This document shows, one piece after another, positions 16,959 to 27,072 of a DNA stretch of 64,000 nucleotides. Location of the stretch: positions 1 to 64,000 of the forward strand of contig NZ_BLJU01000002.1 in assembly GCF_009932725.1 (NCBI RefSeq), written 5' to 3'. Each line of letters begins with the position of its first letter. The first letter of the stretch is position 1. The notes under the pieces were generated by a model that worked only from the letters and a program-made list of their open reading frames with translations, was not told the DNA's origin and did not search any database. Position numbers and translations under genes: made by a program. Source of the stretch: Pseudomonas yangonensis (GTDB taxonomy: Bacteria; Pseudomonadota; Gammaproteobacteria; Pseudomonadales; Pseudomonadaceae).

Positions 16959-18391
16959 GCCGGCAGCTCCTGCGCCGAAAGGTTCTTGAACGCCGTCAGT
17001 GCGCGCTCGCGCGAGCGCGACAGCTCGACGATCGGCCGCGGATAGCCGGACGGCGCGAACAGGCCGCCGAGCGCGGACGGATCGTGGATGTCGCGCTTGT
17101 TCAGGCCCGACAGTTCAGGCACCCACTGGCTAATGAAATGGCCGTCGGGGTCGAACTTCTGCGACTGGGTGATCGGGTTGAAGATGCGGAAGTAGGGCGC
17201 GGCGTCGGTGCCGGTGGAGGCGCTCCACTGCCAGCCGCCATTGTTCGCGGCCAGGTCGCCATCGATCAGATGGCGCATGAAGAAGCGCTCGCCCTCACGC
17301 CAATCGATCAGCAGGTTCTTGGTCAGGAACATGGCGACGATCATGCGCAGGCGGTTGTGCATCCAGCCGGTTTCCAGCAACTGGCGCATGGCTGCATCGA
17401 TGATCGGCAGGCCGGTGCGACCTTCCTGCCAGGCGGCCAGTTCCTGCGGCGCGTTGCGCCAGGGCACTGCCTCGGTTTCCGTGCGGAAGGCGCGATGCCG
17501 CGAGACCCGCGGGTAGCCGACCAGGATGTGCTTGTAGAACTCGCGCCAGAGCAGCTCGTTGATCCAGGTGACGACGCCCTGGTTGCCACTGTCGAACTCG
17601 CCGCGGTTGGCCGACAGGGCCGCGTGCAGGCATTGGCGGGGCGAGAGAACGCCAGCGGCCAGGTAGGCCGAAAGCTGGCTGGTGCCCGGTTTGCCGGGGA
17701 AGTCGCGCTCGTCCTTGTAGAAGGCCACCTGCTCGTCGGTGAAATGCTGCAGGCGCTGCAGTGCCGCCTCTTCGCCGGCTGGCCAGAGCAGGCGCAGGCT
17801 GTCGCTGGGAGTAGCGAAACCGTCCACTGCGGAGGGGATGGCGTCGCTCTTCACTGCCAGCGGCGTCTGCGCCTTGGGCAGCGTGACCAGGCCGGGCAGG
17901 GCACTGTGCAGACGTTCGTAACAGACCTTGCGGAACTGGCTGTAGACCTGGAAATAACCACCGGAGCGGGTCAGCACGCTGCCCGGCTTGAACAGCAGTT
18001 GGTCCAGGTAACTGTTCCAGGCGATGGCCTGCTGGCTGAGGTAGGCGCACACCTGTCGGTCACGCAGGCTTTCGTTGATGCCGTATTCCTCGTTGACGTG
18101 CACGGCGCAGATGGTGTGCTCGCGGCACACATCGGCGATCAGTACCGGCACCTCATTCCAGTCATGGCACTGGCGCACCAGCAGCGGCACGTTGAGTGCG
18201 GTCAGGGCCTTGCTCAACTCGACCAGGTTGCGCAGCCAGAAGTCCACCTTGCACGGCGCATCGTCATGACGTTGCCACTGGCCGGGCGTGATCAGATACA
18301 GGGCGATGGTCGAGCCGCGACTCATGGCCTGGCTCAGGGCGGTGTTGTCCTGAACGCGCAGGTCACTGCGAAACCACATCAGTTGCTTCAT
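16955..18391 (-). CDS. phrB: Deoxyribodipyrimidine photolyase
   Basis: A 478-residue class I CPD photolyase, which uses light absorbed by FAD and an antenna pigment to split cyclobutane pyrimidine dimers. MKQLMWFRSDLRVQDNTAL opens the antenna domain. The C-terminal FAD domain has ELLWREFY, GRTGLPIIDAAMRQL, TGWMHNRLRMI and NNGGWQWSASTGTDAAPYFR, including the tryptophan and asparagine residues that shape the dimer pocket. It sits directly downstream of the LitR-like regulator with an ATGA overlap. Confidence 0.96.
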   Translation of the reverse strand: MKQLMWFRSDLRVQDNTALSQAMSRGSTIALYLITPGQWQRHDDAPCKVDFWLRNLVELSKALTALNVPLLVRQCHDWNEVPVLIADVCREHTICAVHVNEEYGINESLRDRQVCAYLSQQAIAWNSYLDQLLFKPGSVLTRSGGYFQVYSQFRKVCYERLHSALPGLVTLPKAQTPLAVKSDAIPSAVDGFATPSDSLRLLWPAGEEAALQRLQHFTDEQVAFYKDERDFPGKPGTSQLSAYLAAGVLSPRQCLHAALSANRGEFDSGNQGVVTWINELLWREFYKHILVGYPRVSRHRAFRTETEAVPWRNAPQELAAWQEGRTGLPIIDAAMRQLLETGWMHNRLRMIVAMFLTKNLLIDWREGERFFMRHLIDGDLAANNGGWQWSASTGTDAAPYFRIFNPITQSQKFDPDGHFISQWVPELSGLNKRDIHDPSALGGLFAPSGYPRPIVELSRSRERALTAFKNLSAQELPA

Positions 18392-19335
18392 GGGGTTACC
18401 TCTTGTGCGCTTAGCAGACCCTGACGCTGCAGCCAGGCATGCGCTGCGAGCGGGTCGTTGGCCGACTCCAGACCGGTCAGCGCATCACGGTGAATGTGCG
18501 CAGAGGGGCCGGCGATCAGCAGCGGCACCGGGCATTGTTCGGCCAGACGGGGCAACTGGCGGCGCACCAGCGTGCCGTCCAGTGCATCCTCGGCGTAGAG
18601 CAGCACGGCACGCGGTGCGATGTGTTCCAGTGCCGTCAGCAACTCATTGGGCGGTAGCGGCCAATCGAAGACCTCCACCGGGCAATCGCTGGCACTGGCC
18701 AGCCAGGCGCACAGCCACAGGCCCGGTTCCATCGGTGCTTCACCCAGATTGATCAACAGCAGGGGGGCGCCACCGACCTGTCGGTTGCAGTGGTAGATGC
18801 GCGTGGCCAGCTTGCTGCGCAGCCAGGAGAAAAAGAACACCTGCTCCGCGCGTGCACCGAACTGACCCTGCCAGCGCTGGCGCAGATCACCGAGCAAGGG
18901 CCAGAACAGCTGCTCGACCAGGGTGCAGGCCGGGTAGAGCGCCAGTGCCGCGTTGAAGCGATCATCCAGGCGGCGCTCGTTGAACTGGACGATGCAACCG
19001 AGGATGTCGTTGCGCTGGCGTGTCCAGTTGTCGCCGCTGGTGGCCTGCGGCACCTGGCCATGGTCGAGCAGCGCCTTGACCTGGCCTACGGCCACGCCGC
19101 GGGCCAGCCAGGCGAGAATGGCGTTGATGCGTTCGACGTTGGCCGGCGAGTAGAGGCGATGGCCCTTGGGCGTGCGGTACGGCACGATCAGGCCGTAGCG
19201 GCGTTCCCAGGCGCGCAGGGTGACGGCGTTGATGCCGGTACTGCGCGCCACCTCGCGAATCGGCAGGTAGCCCTCATCGAGCGCCTGGCGGTAATCGTGG
19301 CTGGTGTCTTCGTCGGCGATGGTTTCGCGGGTCAT
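18388..19335 (-). CDS. LitR-like MerR-family regulator with degenerate cobalamin-binding region
   Basis: A 315-residue regulator. Residues about 23-92 are a MerR-type helix-turn-helix (PIREVARSTGINAVTLRAWERRYG; KGHRLYS). The rest aligns by pattern with the helical-bundle and cobalamin domains of CarH/LitR photoreceptors, but key B12 residues are missing. The bundle has W155 with E164-Q165 where CarH has Glu-His, and the ExHxxG ligand loop reads GEAPMEPG (198-205), without the histidine. It therefore resembles the class II LitR proteins of Pseudomonas putida, which lack B12 and respond to light through LOV partners. The ATG at 19335 follows the upstream stop by four bases; 19362 is possible. 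Confidence 0.88.
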   Translation of the reverse strand: MTRETIADEDTSHDYRQALDEGYLPIREVARSTGINAVTLRAWERRYGLIVPYRTPKGHRLYSPANVERINAILAWLARGVAVGQVKALLDHGQVPQATSGDNWTRQRNDILGCIVQFNERRLDDRFNAALALYPACTLVEQLFWPLLGDLRQRWQGQFGARAEQVFFFSWLRSKLATRIYHCNRQVGGAPLLLINLGEAPMEPGLWLCAWLASASDCPVEVFDWPLPPNELLTALEHIAPRAVLLYAEDALDGTLVRRQLPRLAEQCPVPLLIAGPSAHIHRDALTGLESANDPLAAHAWLQRQGLLSAQEVTP

Positions 19336-19339
19336 GGCG

Positions 19340-20290
19340 TCACAGTGCGTTGCGCAGGGCAAGAGGTTCGGGGTGCGGCTGCAGATAGGCCTGCTCGGCG
19401 ATGTAGCGATCCGGGTGGCGGCGGAAGTGGTGCTTGAGCAATGTCAGCGGTACCACCAGCGGCACGATGCCCTCGCGGTACTGGCCGATCAGCTGCTGCA
19501 TTTCCTGCTTTTCGTCGGCGCTGAGGGCGCGCTTGAGGTAGCCGCTCAGGTGCTGCAGCACATTGCTGTGGGTACGGCGCGTGGCGCATTTCTTCAATGC
19601 GCTCATCAGCTCGCTGAAATAGCGCGGTGCCAGTTCGCCAAGATCGTGCTGGCTCAGCTCACCAAGCATGCGCCCCAGTGACTTGTAGCGCAGCGGATCG
19701 GTGGCCATCAGCAGGTACTTGTAACGCGAGTGGAAGGCGATCAGCGCGCGGCGCGTCAGGCCCCGCTGCAGCAGGCGCTGCCATTCGGCGTGGGCGTAGA
19801 CACGGGTGATGAAGTTCTCGCGCAACACCGGATCGTTGAGGCGGCCGTCTTCCTCCACCGGCAGATCCGGATGCCGCGCGCAGAAGGCGGCGGCGAAGAT
19901 GCCACGGCCCGGCTCGCTCGGGCGTCCGCCCTCCTGATAGACCTTGACCCGTTCCAGGCCGCAGGAGGGCGATTGCTGCATGAAGATGTAGCCGCTGATG
20001 CCTTGCAGTTCCTGCGCCATGCGCTCGCCGTAGACGGCCAGCGCGTCGGTCACGTCGCGCGAGCGGTCCACCGTGCCAACGGCGCGCGGCGCCTGCGGGT
20101 CACCCACCAGGCGGATCGGCTCGCGCGGGATCGGCATGCCGATGCCGACCTCCGGGCACACCGGGACGAAGTCGAAGTACTCGGTCAGGCTGCGGCTGCA
20201 CAGGGGTGACAGCTTGTGGCCGCCGTTGTAACGCACTTCGGCGCCCAGCAGACAGGCGCTGATCCCCAATTTGGCTTTGCTCGCTTGCAT
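19340..20290 (-). CDS. DUF523 + DUF1722 (YbgA-type) protein, first gene of the light-stress operon
   Basis: A 316-residue fusion. The N-terminal DUF523 part has ISACLLGAEVRYNGGHK and YIFMQQSPSCGLERVK, with conserved cysteines; the C-terminal DUF1722 (YbgA) part follows from about residue 190 (RFHSRYKYLLMATDP). In E. coli ybgA lies beside phr, and DUF523/DUF1722 proteins commonly accompany photolyase genes. Some DUF523 proteins have been linked to 2-thiouracil or sulfur chemistry, but this one's activity is unknown. It is preceded by the operator-flanked promoter at 20344-20371. Confidence 0.85.
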   Translation of the reverse strand: MQASKAKLGISACLLGAEVRYNGGHKLSPLCSRSLTEYFDFVPVCPEVGIGMPIPREPIRLVGDPQAPRAVGTVDRSRDVTDALAVYGERMAQELQGISGYIFMQQSPSCGLERVKVYQEGGRPSEPGRGIFAAAFCARHPDLPVEEDGRLNDPVLRENFITRVYAHAEWQRLLQRGLTRRALIAFHSRYKYLLMATDPLRYKSLGRMLGELSQHDLGELAPRYFSELMSALKKCATRRTHSNVLQHLSGYLKRALSADEKQEMQQLIGQYREGIVPLVVPLTLLKHHFRRHPDRYIAEQAYLQPHPEPLALRNAL

Positions 20291-20309
20291 AACCTGACCT
20301 CATGATCCT

Positions 20310-20333
20310 TATACATGGACTGATCCATGTACA
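20310..20333. promoter_or_regulatory. Putative LitR operator O1 (TATACA-N12-TGTACA)
   Basis: TATACA at 20310-20315 and TGTACA at 20328-20333 are separated by 12 bases. The middle extends the dyad (CATGGACTGATCCATG). It lies just downstream of the predicted transcription start of the nine-gene operon, so a bound repressor would block elongation or open-complex formation. The spacing equals that of the two other copies. Confidence 0.65.
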
Positions 20334-20343
20334 ACTTGTGTCT

Positions 20344-20371
20344 ATCATAGGTGCGCAGTTATACAAGTCAA
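20344..20371 (-). promoter_or_regulatory. Sigma-70-type promoter of the light-stress operon
   Basis: On the minus strand, TTGACT (complement of 20366-20371) and TATGAT (complement of 20344-20349) are 16 bases apart, both one mismatch from consensus. The -35 box lies inside operator O2 and the predicted start site is next to operator O1, an architecture expected for strong repression. Confidence 0.65.
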
Positions 20372-20383
20372 ATTATTTGTATA
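20360..20383. promoter_or_regulatory. Putative LitR operator O2 (TATACA-N12-TGTATA)
   Basis: TATACA at 20360-20365 and TGTATA at 20378-20383, perfect complements 12 bases apart. The centre is exactly 50 bases from that of O1. It covers the -35 element of the operon promoter. Confidence 0.7.
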
Positions 20384-20414
20384 GCTTTCGTATTGCTTTG
20401 TGTGTGGCGGCGGG

Positions 20415-20438
20415 TGGCGCCAGTTGAACCTGGCGCCA
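20415..20438. terminator. Hairpin downstream of the TIGR02450 gene
   Basis: TGGCGCCAG and CTGGCGCCA form a perfect 9-bp stem around a 6-base loop, 18 bases past the TIGR02450 stop. There is no U tract, so it is a possible 3'-end-stabilising hairpin rather than a classical terminator. Confidence 0.4.
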
Positions 20439-20455
20439 TGGAGGAGCGGGGCAGG

Positions 20456-21757
<1,302 letters not shown>

Positions 21758-21884
21758 ATGTCGCTGGAAGTCGCGCTCCTTGCTTTAGGTTTAGGACAAA
21801 CGCGGCATTCGATAAAGGCACGTGTGCGCGTCATGAACCAGACTAAAGGTGAAGTCTCATCAATTGCCATGCGAGGACGATGCC

Positions 21885-22787
21885 ATGCATATCCTACTGA
21901 CCGGCGGTACCGGCCTGATCGGGCGTGCGCTTTGTGCGCACTGGGTCGAGCACGGCCATCGCCTGACGGTCTGGAGTCGTGAACCTGGCAAGGTCGCCGG
22001 CCTGTGCGGGCCTGAGGTCAGGGGCATCGGGCGGCTCGAGGAGCTGGCCGAGGAGCCGCTGGATGCGGTGGTCAATCTGGCCGGAGCGCCCATCGCCGAC
22101 CGTCCCTGGAGCAGCAAGCGCAAGGCGTTGCTGTGGTCCAGCCGTATCGGTTTGACCGAGCAGTTGCTGACCTGGTTGCAGGGCCGGACCCAACGTCCGG
22201 CGGTACTGCTGTCGGGCTCGGCGGTGGGGTGGTATGGCAACGGCGGCGAGCGCGAATTGCACGAGGAAACGCCGCAGGTCACCGACGACTTTGCCGCGCA
22301 GCTCTGTGGAGCCTGGGAAGAAACTGCACTGCGCGCCGAGGAGCTGGGTATCCGTGTGGTGCTGATCCGTACCGGTCTGGTGCTGAGCGCCGAAGGTGGC
22401 ATGCTCAAACGCCTGCTGCTGCCATTCAAGCTCGGCCTGGGCGGGCGCCTCGGGGATGGTCGGCAATGGATGCCGTGGATTCATATCGCCGATCAAATCG
22501 ACCTGATCGATTTTCTCTTGCAGCAAGACGATGCCCGCGGTCCTTATAATGCCTGCGCGCCGACACCGGTGCGCAATGCAGAGTTCAGCAAAGCGCTGGG
22601 TCAGGCGCTGAGCCGCCCGACCATTTTCCCTGCGCCGGCTTTCGTCCTGCGCGCTGCACTCGGTGAGATGTCCGAGCTGCTGCTGGGCGGTCAGCGTGCC
22701 GTGCCGACGCGCCTGCTGGAGGCGGGCTTCAGTTTTCGTTTTACCCATCTGGATGTGGCTCTGGCCGATCTGCTGGGCCACCCCTGA
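21885..22787 (+). CDS. TIGR01777-family NAD(P)-binding oxidoreductase
   Basis: A 300-residue extended-SDR protein (YfcH-type). The Rossmann loop is TGGTGLIGRALC at the N-terminus, followed by VVNLAGAPIADRPWS and the C-terminal DUF1731 segment (LGEMSELLLGGQRAVPTRLLEAGF). Substrate unknown. The frame is open from 21849, but MHILLTGGTG at 21885 is the conserved start and has GAGG upstream. hemH follows after 12 bases, so they are probably one operon. Confidence 0.88.
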   Translation: MHILLTGGTGLIGRALCAHWVEHGHRLTVWSREPGKVAGLCGPEVRGIGRLEELAEEPLDAVVNLAGAPIADRPWSSKRKALLWSSRIGLTEQLLTWLQGRTQRPAVLLSGSAVGWYGNGGERELHEETPQVTDDFAAQLCGAWEETALRAEELGIRVVLIRTGLVLSAEGGMLKRLLLPFKLGLGGRLGDGRQWMPWIHIADQIDLIDFLLQQDDARGPYNACAPTPVRNAEFSKALGQALSRPTIFPAPAFVLRAALGEMSELLLGGQRAVPTRLLEAGFSFRFTHLDVALADLLGHP

Positions 22788-22799
22788 CTAGGATTTCGC

Positions 22800-23822
22800 A
22801 TGACCGATCACGCATTGTTGCTGGTTAACCTGGGTTCGCCCGCGTCCACCGAAGTAGCCGATGTCCGCCGTTACCTCAATCAGTTCCTGATGGATCCCTA
22901 CGTGATCGATCTGCCCTGGCCGCTGCGTCGCCTGCTGGTGTCGCTGATCCTGATCAAGCGCCCGGCGGCGTCGGCGCATGCTTATGCATCGATCTGGTGG
23001 GATGAGGGCTCGCCGCTGGTGGTGCTCAGTCGGCGCCTGCAGGAAGCGATGAAGGCGCACTGGTCGCATGGACCGGTGGAACTGGCGATGCGTTACGGCG
23101 AGCCGTCCATCGAGGCGACCCTGCAACGCCTTGCTGACCAGGGCATTCGCCAGGTGACCCTGGCACCGCTCTACCCGCAGTTCGCCGACAGCACCACCAC
23201 CACGGTGATCGAGGAGGCCAAAAGTGTGGTGCGCCAGCGTGGCCTGGATTTGCGTTTCTCCATTCTGCCGCCGTTCTACGACCAGCCGGAGTACCTCGAT
23301 GCCCTGGTGGCCAGTGCCAAACCCTATCTGCAGCAGGGCTTCGACCACCTCCTGCTGAGCTTTCACGGCCTGCCCGAGCGCCACCTGCACAAGCTCGATC
23401 CCAGTGGTCATTGCCTGAAGGGCGACGACTGCTGCCGCAGCGCTTCGCCCGAGGTGCTCGCCAACTGTTACCGCGCGCAATGCCTGCGCAGCGCCGAGCT
23501 GTTCGCTGAGCGCATGGGCCTGCGTCCGGAACAATGGTCGGTGAGCTTTCAGTCGCGCCTGGGTCGTGCCAAGTGGATCGAGCCCTACACCGAGACGCGT
23601 CTCGATGAACTGGCAGCGCAGGGGGTGAAGAAGCTGCTGGTGATGTGCCCGGCCTTTGTCGCCGACTGCATCGAGACTCTCGAGGAGATCGGCGACCGCG
23701 GCCGCGAGCAATTCGTCGAGGCCGGTGGCGAGAGCCTGCAGCTGGTGCCCTGCCTGAACGATCACCCGGACTGGGTGGCGGCACTCAAGGTACTTTGCGA
23801 GAGGGCGCCGCAAGCCCTCTGA
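22800..23822 (+). CDS. hemH: Ferrochelatase
   Basis: A 340-residue ferrochelatase that inserts Fe2+ into protoporphyrin IX, the last step of protohaem synthesis. [10 protein letters not shown] opens the protein; [16 protein letters not shown] contains the catalytic histidine, and [16 protein letters not shown] and [17 protein letters not shown] match the C-terminal half. Loss of activity would let the photosensitiser protoporphyrin IX build up, which makes its closeness to a putative light-responsive operator notable. Confidence 0.96.
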   Translation: MTDHALLLVNLGSPASTEVADVRRYLNQFLMDPYVIDLPWPLRRLLVSLILIKRPAASAHAYASIWWDEGSPLVVLSRRLQEAMKAHWSHGPVELAMRYGEPSIEATLQRLADQGIRQVTLAPLYPQFADSTTTTVIEEAKSVVRQRGLDLRFSILPPFYDQPEYLDALVASAKPYLQQGFDHLLLSFHGLPERHLHKLDPSGHCLKGDDCCRSASPEVLANCYRAQCLRSAELFAERMGLRPEQWSVSFQSRLGRAKWIEPYTETRLDELAAQGVKKLLVMCPAFVADCIETLEEIGDRGREQFVEAGGESLQLVPCLNDHPDWVAALKVLCERAPQAL

Positions 23823-23986
23823 TGCATGCCTCTGCTCGCCGCGGTGAAGCATTCGCTGCGGCGGGTATGAAGCATTCGCCGGCCTGATAACACCTTCGAG
23901 CGATACTCACCGCCGTTTATATCGTCCTAAGCTGACGCTACTTTCAACCGCCGCGCACCGCGTCAGCGGTGCCGAGGAGAGCGTCC

Positions 23987-25318
23987 GTGCATAACAACAA
24001 TAACGGCTATCCCTCCAGTGCCCGAGCCTGGGTCACTGTCGCCATCCTGATGGTCGCCTACGTGCTGTCCTTCGTCGATCGGCAGATTCTCAACCTGCTG
24101 GTCGAGCCCATCCGCCGCGATCTTGCGATCAACGACACGCAGATGAGTCTGCTGATGGGCCTCTCGTTTGCGCTGTTTTACACGATATGCGGGATTCCTC
24201 TCGGGCGTGTGGCCGATACTCGCAGCCGGCGGGGCTTGATCGCCGTGGGCATCCTGTTCTGGAGCGCTGCTACTGCCGCCTGCGGCATGGCCAAGATGTA
24301 CTGGCAGTTCCTGCTCTGCCGCATCGGTGTCGGTGTGGGCGAGGCGGCGCTTTCGCCTGCAGCCTATTCGCTGATTGCTGACAGCTTTCCCGCCGAGCGC
24401 CGGGCCACGGCGATCAGCGTTTATTCGATGGGCGTTTATCTGGGCTCGGGCCTGGCCTTTCTGGTGGGCGGTCTGGTCATTCAGTTCGCCTCGGCGCAGG
24501 GCGACGTGACGCTACCGGTGCTGGGAGAGGTGCGTCCCTGGCAGCTGATCTTCCTGATTCTCGGTGTGGCCGGCGTGCTGTTCACCCTGCTCATGCTGGC
24601 GGTCAAGGAGCCCGCTCGGCGTGGCGCCGGTGCCGGCGTGGCGGTGCCGCTCAGTGAAGTGGGTCGCTATATCCGCGCCAACCGGCGTACCGTGCTGTTG
24701 CACAACTTCGGCTTCGCCGGCCTGGCCTTCGCCGGTTATGGCAGCGCGGCCTGGGTACCGACCTTTTACATTCGCACCTACGGCTGGGACGCCGGCCAGG
24801 TGGGTATCGTCTATGGCAGCATCGTCGCGGTGTTCGGCTGTCTGGGTATCGTCTTCGGCGGCCGGCTGGCTGACTGGATGGCGAAACGCGGGCGCAGCGA
24901 CGCCAACATGCGCGTCGGTCTGTACGCCGCGCTCGGCGCGTTGCCGCTGGTAGCGCTGTTCCCACTGATGGACACCGCGTTCTGGGCCAGCCTGCTGCTG
25001 GCGCCGACGGTGTTCTGCCTGAGCATGCCGTTCGGTGTGGCGCCTGCGGCGATTCAGGAAATCATGCCGAACTCGATGCGCGGCCAGGCTTCGGCCATCT
25101 ATCTGTTCGTCATCACTCTGTTCGGCCTGGGAGTAGGGCCGACCGCCGTGGCGCTGGTTACCGACTTCGTCTTCGCCGATGACGCGGCGCTGCGCTATTC
25201 GCTGCTGATCGTCACCACCCTGGCGGTGCTGACGTCGGTCATCCTGCTGGCCAAGAGTCTCAAGCCTTATCGTGAGAGCGTGACGCGACTGGAGCAATGG
25301 GCTGCCAGCCCGGCCTGA
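23987..25318 (+). CDS. Major facilitator superfamily permease
   Basis: A 443-residue 12-helix MFS transporter. FVDRQILNLLVEPIRRDLAINDTQMSLLMGLSFALFYTICGIPLGRVADTRSRRG contains the helix 1-3 region and the loop 2-3 signature. It resembles the hexuronate / organic-anion and spinster-like MFS branch; the substrate is not inferable. The GTG at 23987 is chosen because GAGGAG lies about eight bases before it; an earlier in-frame GTG at 23969 lacks this. It follows hemH by 164 bases. Confidence 0.88.
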   Translation: MHNNNNGYPSSARAWVTVAILMVAYVLSFVDRQILNLLVEPIRRDLAINDTQMSLLMGLSFALFYTICGIPLGRVADTRSRRGLIAVGILFWSAATAACGMAKMYWQFLLCRIGVGVGEAALSPAAYSLIADSFPAERRATAISVYSMGVYLGSGLAFLVGGLVIQFASAQGDVTLPVLGEVRPWQLIFLILGVAGVLFTLLMLAVKEPARRGAGAGVAVPLSEVGRYIRANRRTVLLHNFGFAGLAFAGYGSAAWVPTFYIRTYGWDAGQVGIVYGSIVAVFGCLGIVFGGRLADWMAKRGRSDANMRVGLYAALGALPLVALFPLMDTAFWASLLLAPTVFCLSMPFGVAPAAIQEIMPNSMRGQASAIYLFVITLFGLGVGPTAVALVTDFVFADDAALRYSLLIVTTLAVLTSVILLAKSLKPYRESVTRLEQWAASPA

Positions 25319-25461
25319 GCCTGCGCGTTTTTCTGCGGTGCCGAGCGTTGTTCGGCACGGTTCATGCGCCAGCGCACGGCCAGCATGGAATTTTTGCGCT
25401 TTACTGAGGTTCTGAGTGTTGCGCGCGTCACTCCGGCGCGTGCCAGCCAGGGAACTTCCAT

Positions 25462-26235
25462 ATGGGAGCTAGGCCAGCATCTGCCAGCCAGGGCAGGGCA
25501 TTCAACGACTCGGTAAATTTTCGACGGTTATTGCTGCCGGGGCTGGCTGCGCTCTTGTTGCTGAGTGGCTGTACCGGCCGGTTGGACAATGACTCGATCG
25601 TCCACACGCGCAGCCCGCTCAAGCCTGCCGAAGTGCTGCAAACCGATGTCGACCGCATGGCGACCCTGGCCATGCGCAACAACCTCAACAGCCTGTACCG
25701 GCTGATGAACAAGCTGTATCAGCGCAACCCTCGCGAGTGGCGCAAGAACTCGCTGCCCGACGCCGCGGCGGCCGAGCGCGCCATCCAGTACGCCATCGAA
25801 CACAATCAGGATTGGCCCACGCTGGGCGGTCGGCGCGATGTCGCGGCGCTGGATTACTCGCTAAGCCCGGCGTTTCAGGGCGATCGCGTGGCAGCTTTCA
25901 CCTATGCCATCGGCAGCATGCTGGTCACTGCGCACGGCGGTCGCACCGAGTTCTACCTGACCGACAGCTTCGATGCGCAATTCATCCACAACGCCGCACG
26001 TAACCTGGAGAAAGCCGGCTGGATGCTGTCGCAGCGGCGTGACGCCACGGGCCAGCCGCTGCTGTTGTCCAACGAATTCACCGAGCAGGGCGCCAACCTC
26101 AGCTATGCGGTGGAGTTCGGCAAGATGGTGGCGCGCCTCGATCTACTCACGCACGTGCTGGAAGAGCGCTACCGGCGCATGGGCGCCAACTATGCGCAGA
26201 GCCTGTTCCTGCTGAACTTCCTGCCGGTGCAGTGA
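25462..26235 (+). CDS. Hypothetical lipoprotein
   Basis: A 257-residue protein with a lipoprotein signal: hydrophobic LLLPGLAALLLLSGC, Cys at residue 37, preceded by a rather long 22-residue n-region. The body contains conserved-looking segments (RMATLAMRNNLNSLYRLMNKLYQRNPREWRK; AFTYAIGSMLVTAHGGRTEFYLTD) but no catalytic motif I recognise. A later start would be needed for a conventional signal length, yet no good ATG or GTG exists, so the ATG at 25462 is kept. Confidence 0.75.
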   Translation: MGARPASASQGRAFNDSVNFRRLLLPGLAALLLLSGCTGRLDNDSIVHTRSPLKPAEVLQTDVDRMATLAMRNNLNSLYRLMNKLYQRNPREWRKNSLPDAAAAERAIQYAIEHNQDWPTLGGRRDVAALDYSLSPAFQGDRVAAFTYAIGSMLVTAHGGRTEFYLTDSFDAQFIHNAARNLEKAGWMLSQRRDATGQPLLLSNEFTEQGANLSYAVEFGKMVARLDLLTHVLEERYRRMGANYAQSLFLLNFLPVQ

Positions 26236-26242
26236 GCGGGAC

Positions 26243-26261
26243 GCCGCCCATTGCGGGCGGC
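26243..26261. terminator. Hairpin between convergent genes
   Basis: GCCGCCC and GGGCGGC form a 7-bp GC stem around ATTGC in the 35-base gap between the lipoprotein gene and convergent yjdM. There is no U tract. Confidence 0.45.
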
Positions 26262-26270
26262 GGCGGAGCG

Positions 26271-26612
26271 TCAGACCTTGCGCACGAACTCCGACTTGAG
26301 CTTCATGGCGCCGATGCCATCGATCTTGCAGTCGATGTCGTGATCGCCATCGACCAGGCGAATGTTCTTCACCTTGGTACCGACCTTGACCACCAGTGAC
26401 GAGCCCTTGACCTTGAGGTCCTTGATCACGGTGATGGTATCGCCGTCCTGCAACAGGTTACCGACCGAGTCCTTGATCACGCGCGCATCGTCGCTGGCAT
26501 CGGCATTTTCGCCGGCTTTCCACTCATGGGCGCATTCGGGGCAGACCAGCTGGTCGCCGTCTTCGTAGGTGTATTCGGAGTTGCATTTGGGGCAGGGCGG
26601 CAGAGCGGTCAA
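26271..26612 (-). CDS. yjdM: Zinc-ribbon protein YjdM (PhnA family)
   Basis: A 113-residue protein with an N-terminal Cys4 zinc ribbon (CPKCNSEY...CPECAHEW) and a C-terminal SH3-like PhnA domain ([37 protein letters not shown]). Historically annotated as an alkylphosphonate-uptake protein, but E. coli yjdM is outside the phn operon and its role is not established. It is monocistronic here. Confidence 0.93.
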   Translation of the reverse strand: MTALPPCPKCNSEYTYEDGDQLVCPECAHEWKAGENADASDDARVIKDSVGNLLQDGDTITVIKDLKVKGSSLVVKVGTKVKNIRLVDGDHDIDCKIDGIGAMKLKSEFVRKV

Positions 26613-27072
26613 GGGGCGTCCTCGGGCTGATGAGAAAACCGTAGATTATATAGGGTTTTGTTGGCTGGCGCCGCTCTAGGACGAGGCGCTCTTGATGGGG
26701 GTGTTTTAAATATTGGACCTTTCGCCTCTGCTCCATTTGCCAGAAATTTCGTTGGGCGCCTTATGAAGGGCGCTTTACGGATGTTCGGGAACAACATTGT
26801 CAGAAAAAGTTGAGCGGATTTGTTTGACATATTTTACGGCTCGGGCAGACTGGCTGCAGATTCCGTTGCCGAACCGGGTAACGGGCAGCCTCGCTGCAGC
26901 CCCTCTCTGGATGGAGCTGACCCGGTTCGAGCCGCCGTCGGAAGGCGACACTCTGGCTCAGGAAGAGCGTGGGTGCACGGAGTTAGCCAAACAGGCCATG
27001 GTGGCGGCAGAACCTTCTGCTGGGCACAGGTCTGCACAGCAACGACAGGCCCGGCCTGTCCCAAGGTGACGT
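26613..27072. other. Intergenic region between yjdM and the amidotransferase-like gene
   Basis: A 460-base stretch without a supportable gene. The first 200 bases are A/T-rich and presumably hold the yjdM promoter. TTGACA at 26824-26829 is a possible -35 for the plus-strand gene, but no good -10 stands 16-18 bases away. AAGGTGACGT immediately before 27073 is a good ribosome-binding site. Otherwise I see nothing. Confidence 0.5.

Noticed and set aside
13740-18391. Carotenoid biosynthesis genes in the photoprotection cluster
   Set aside because: The flavoprotein resembles phytoene desaturases in its FAD loop, but no crtB, crtE or crtY-like gene is present and the DUF1365/Cfa neighbours point to acyl-chain chemistry.
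26824-26829. TTGACA as a strong promoter for the amidotransferase-like gene
   Set aside because: No acceptable -10 at 16-18 bases; kept only as a possible element.
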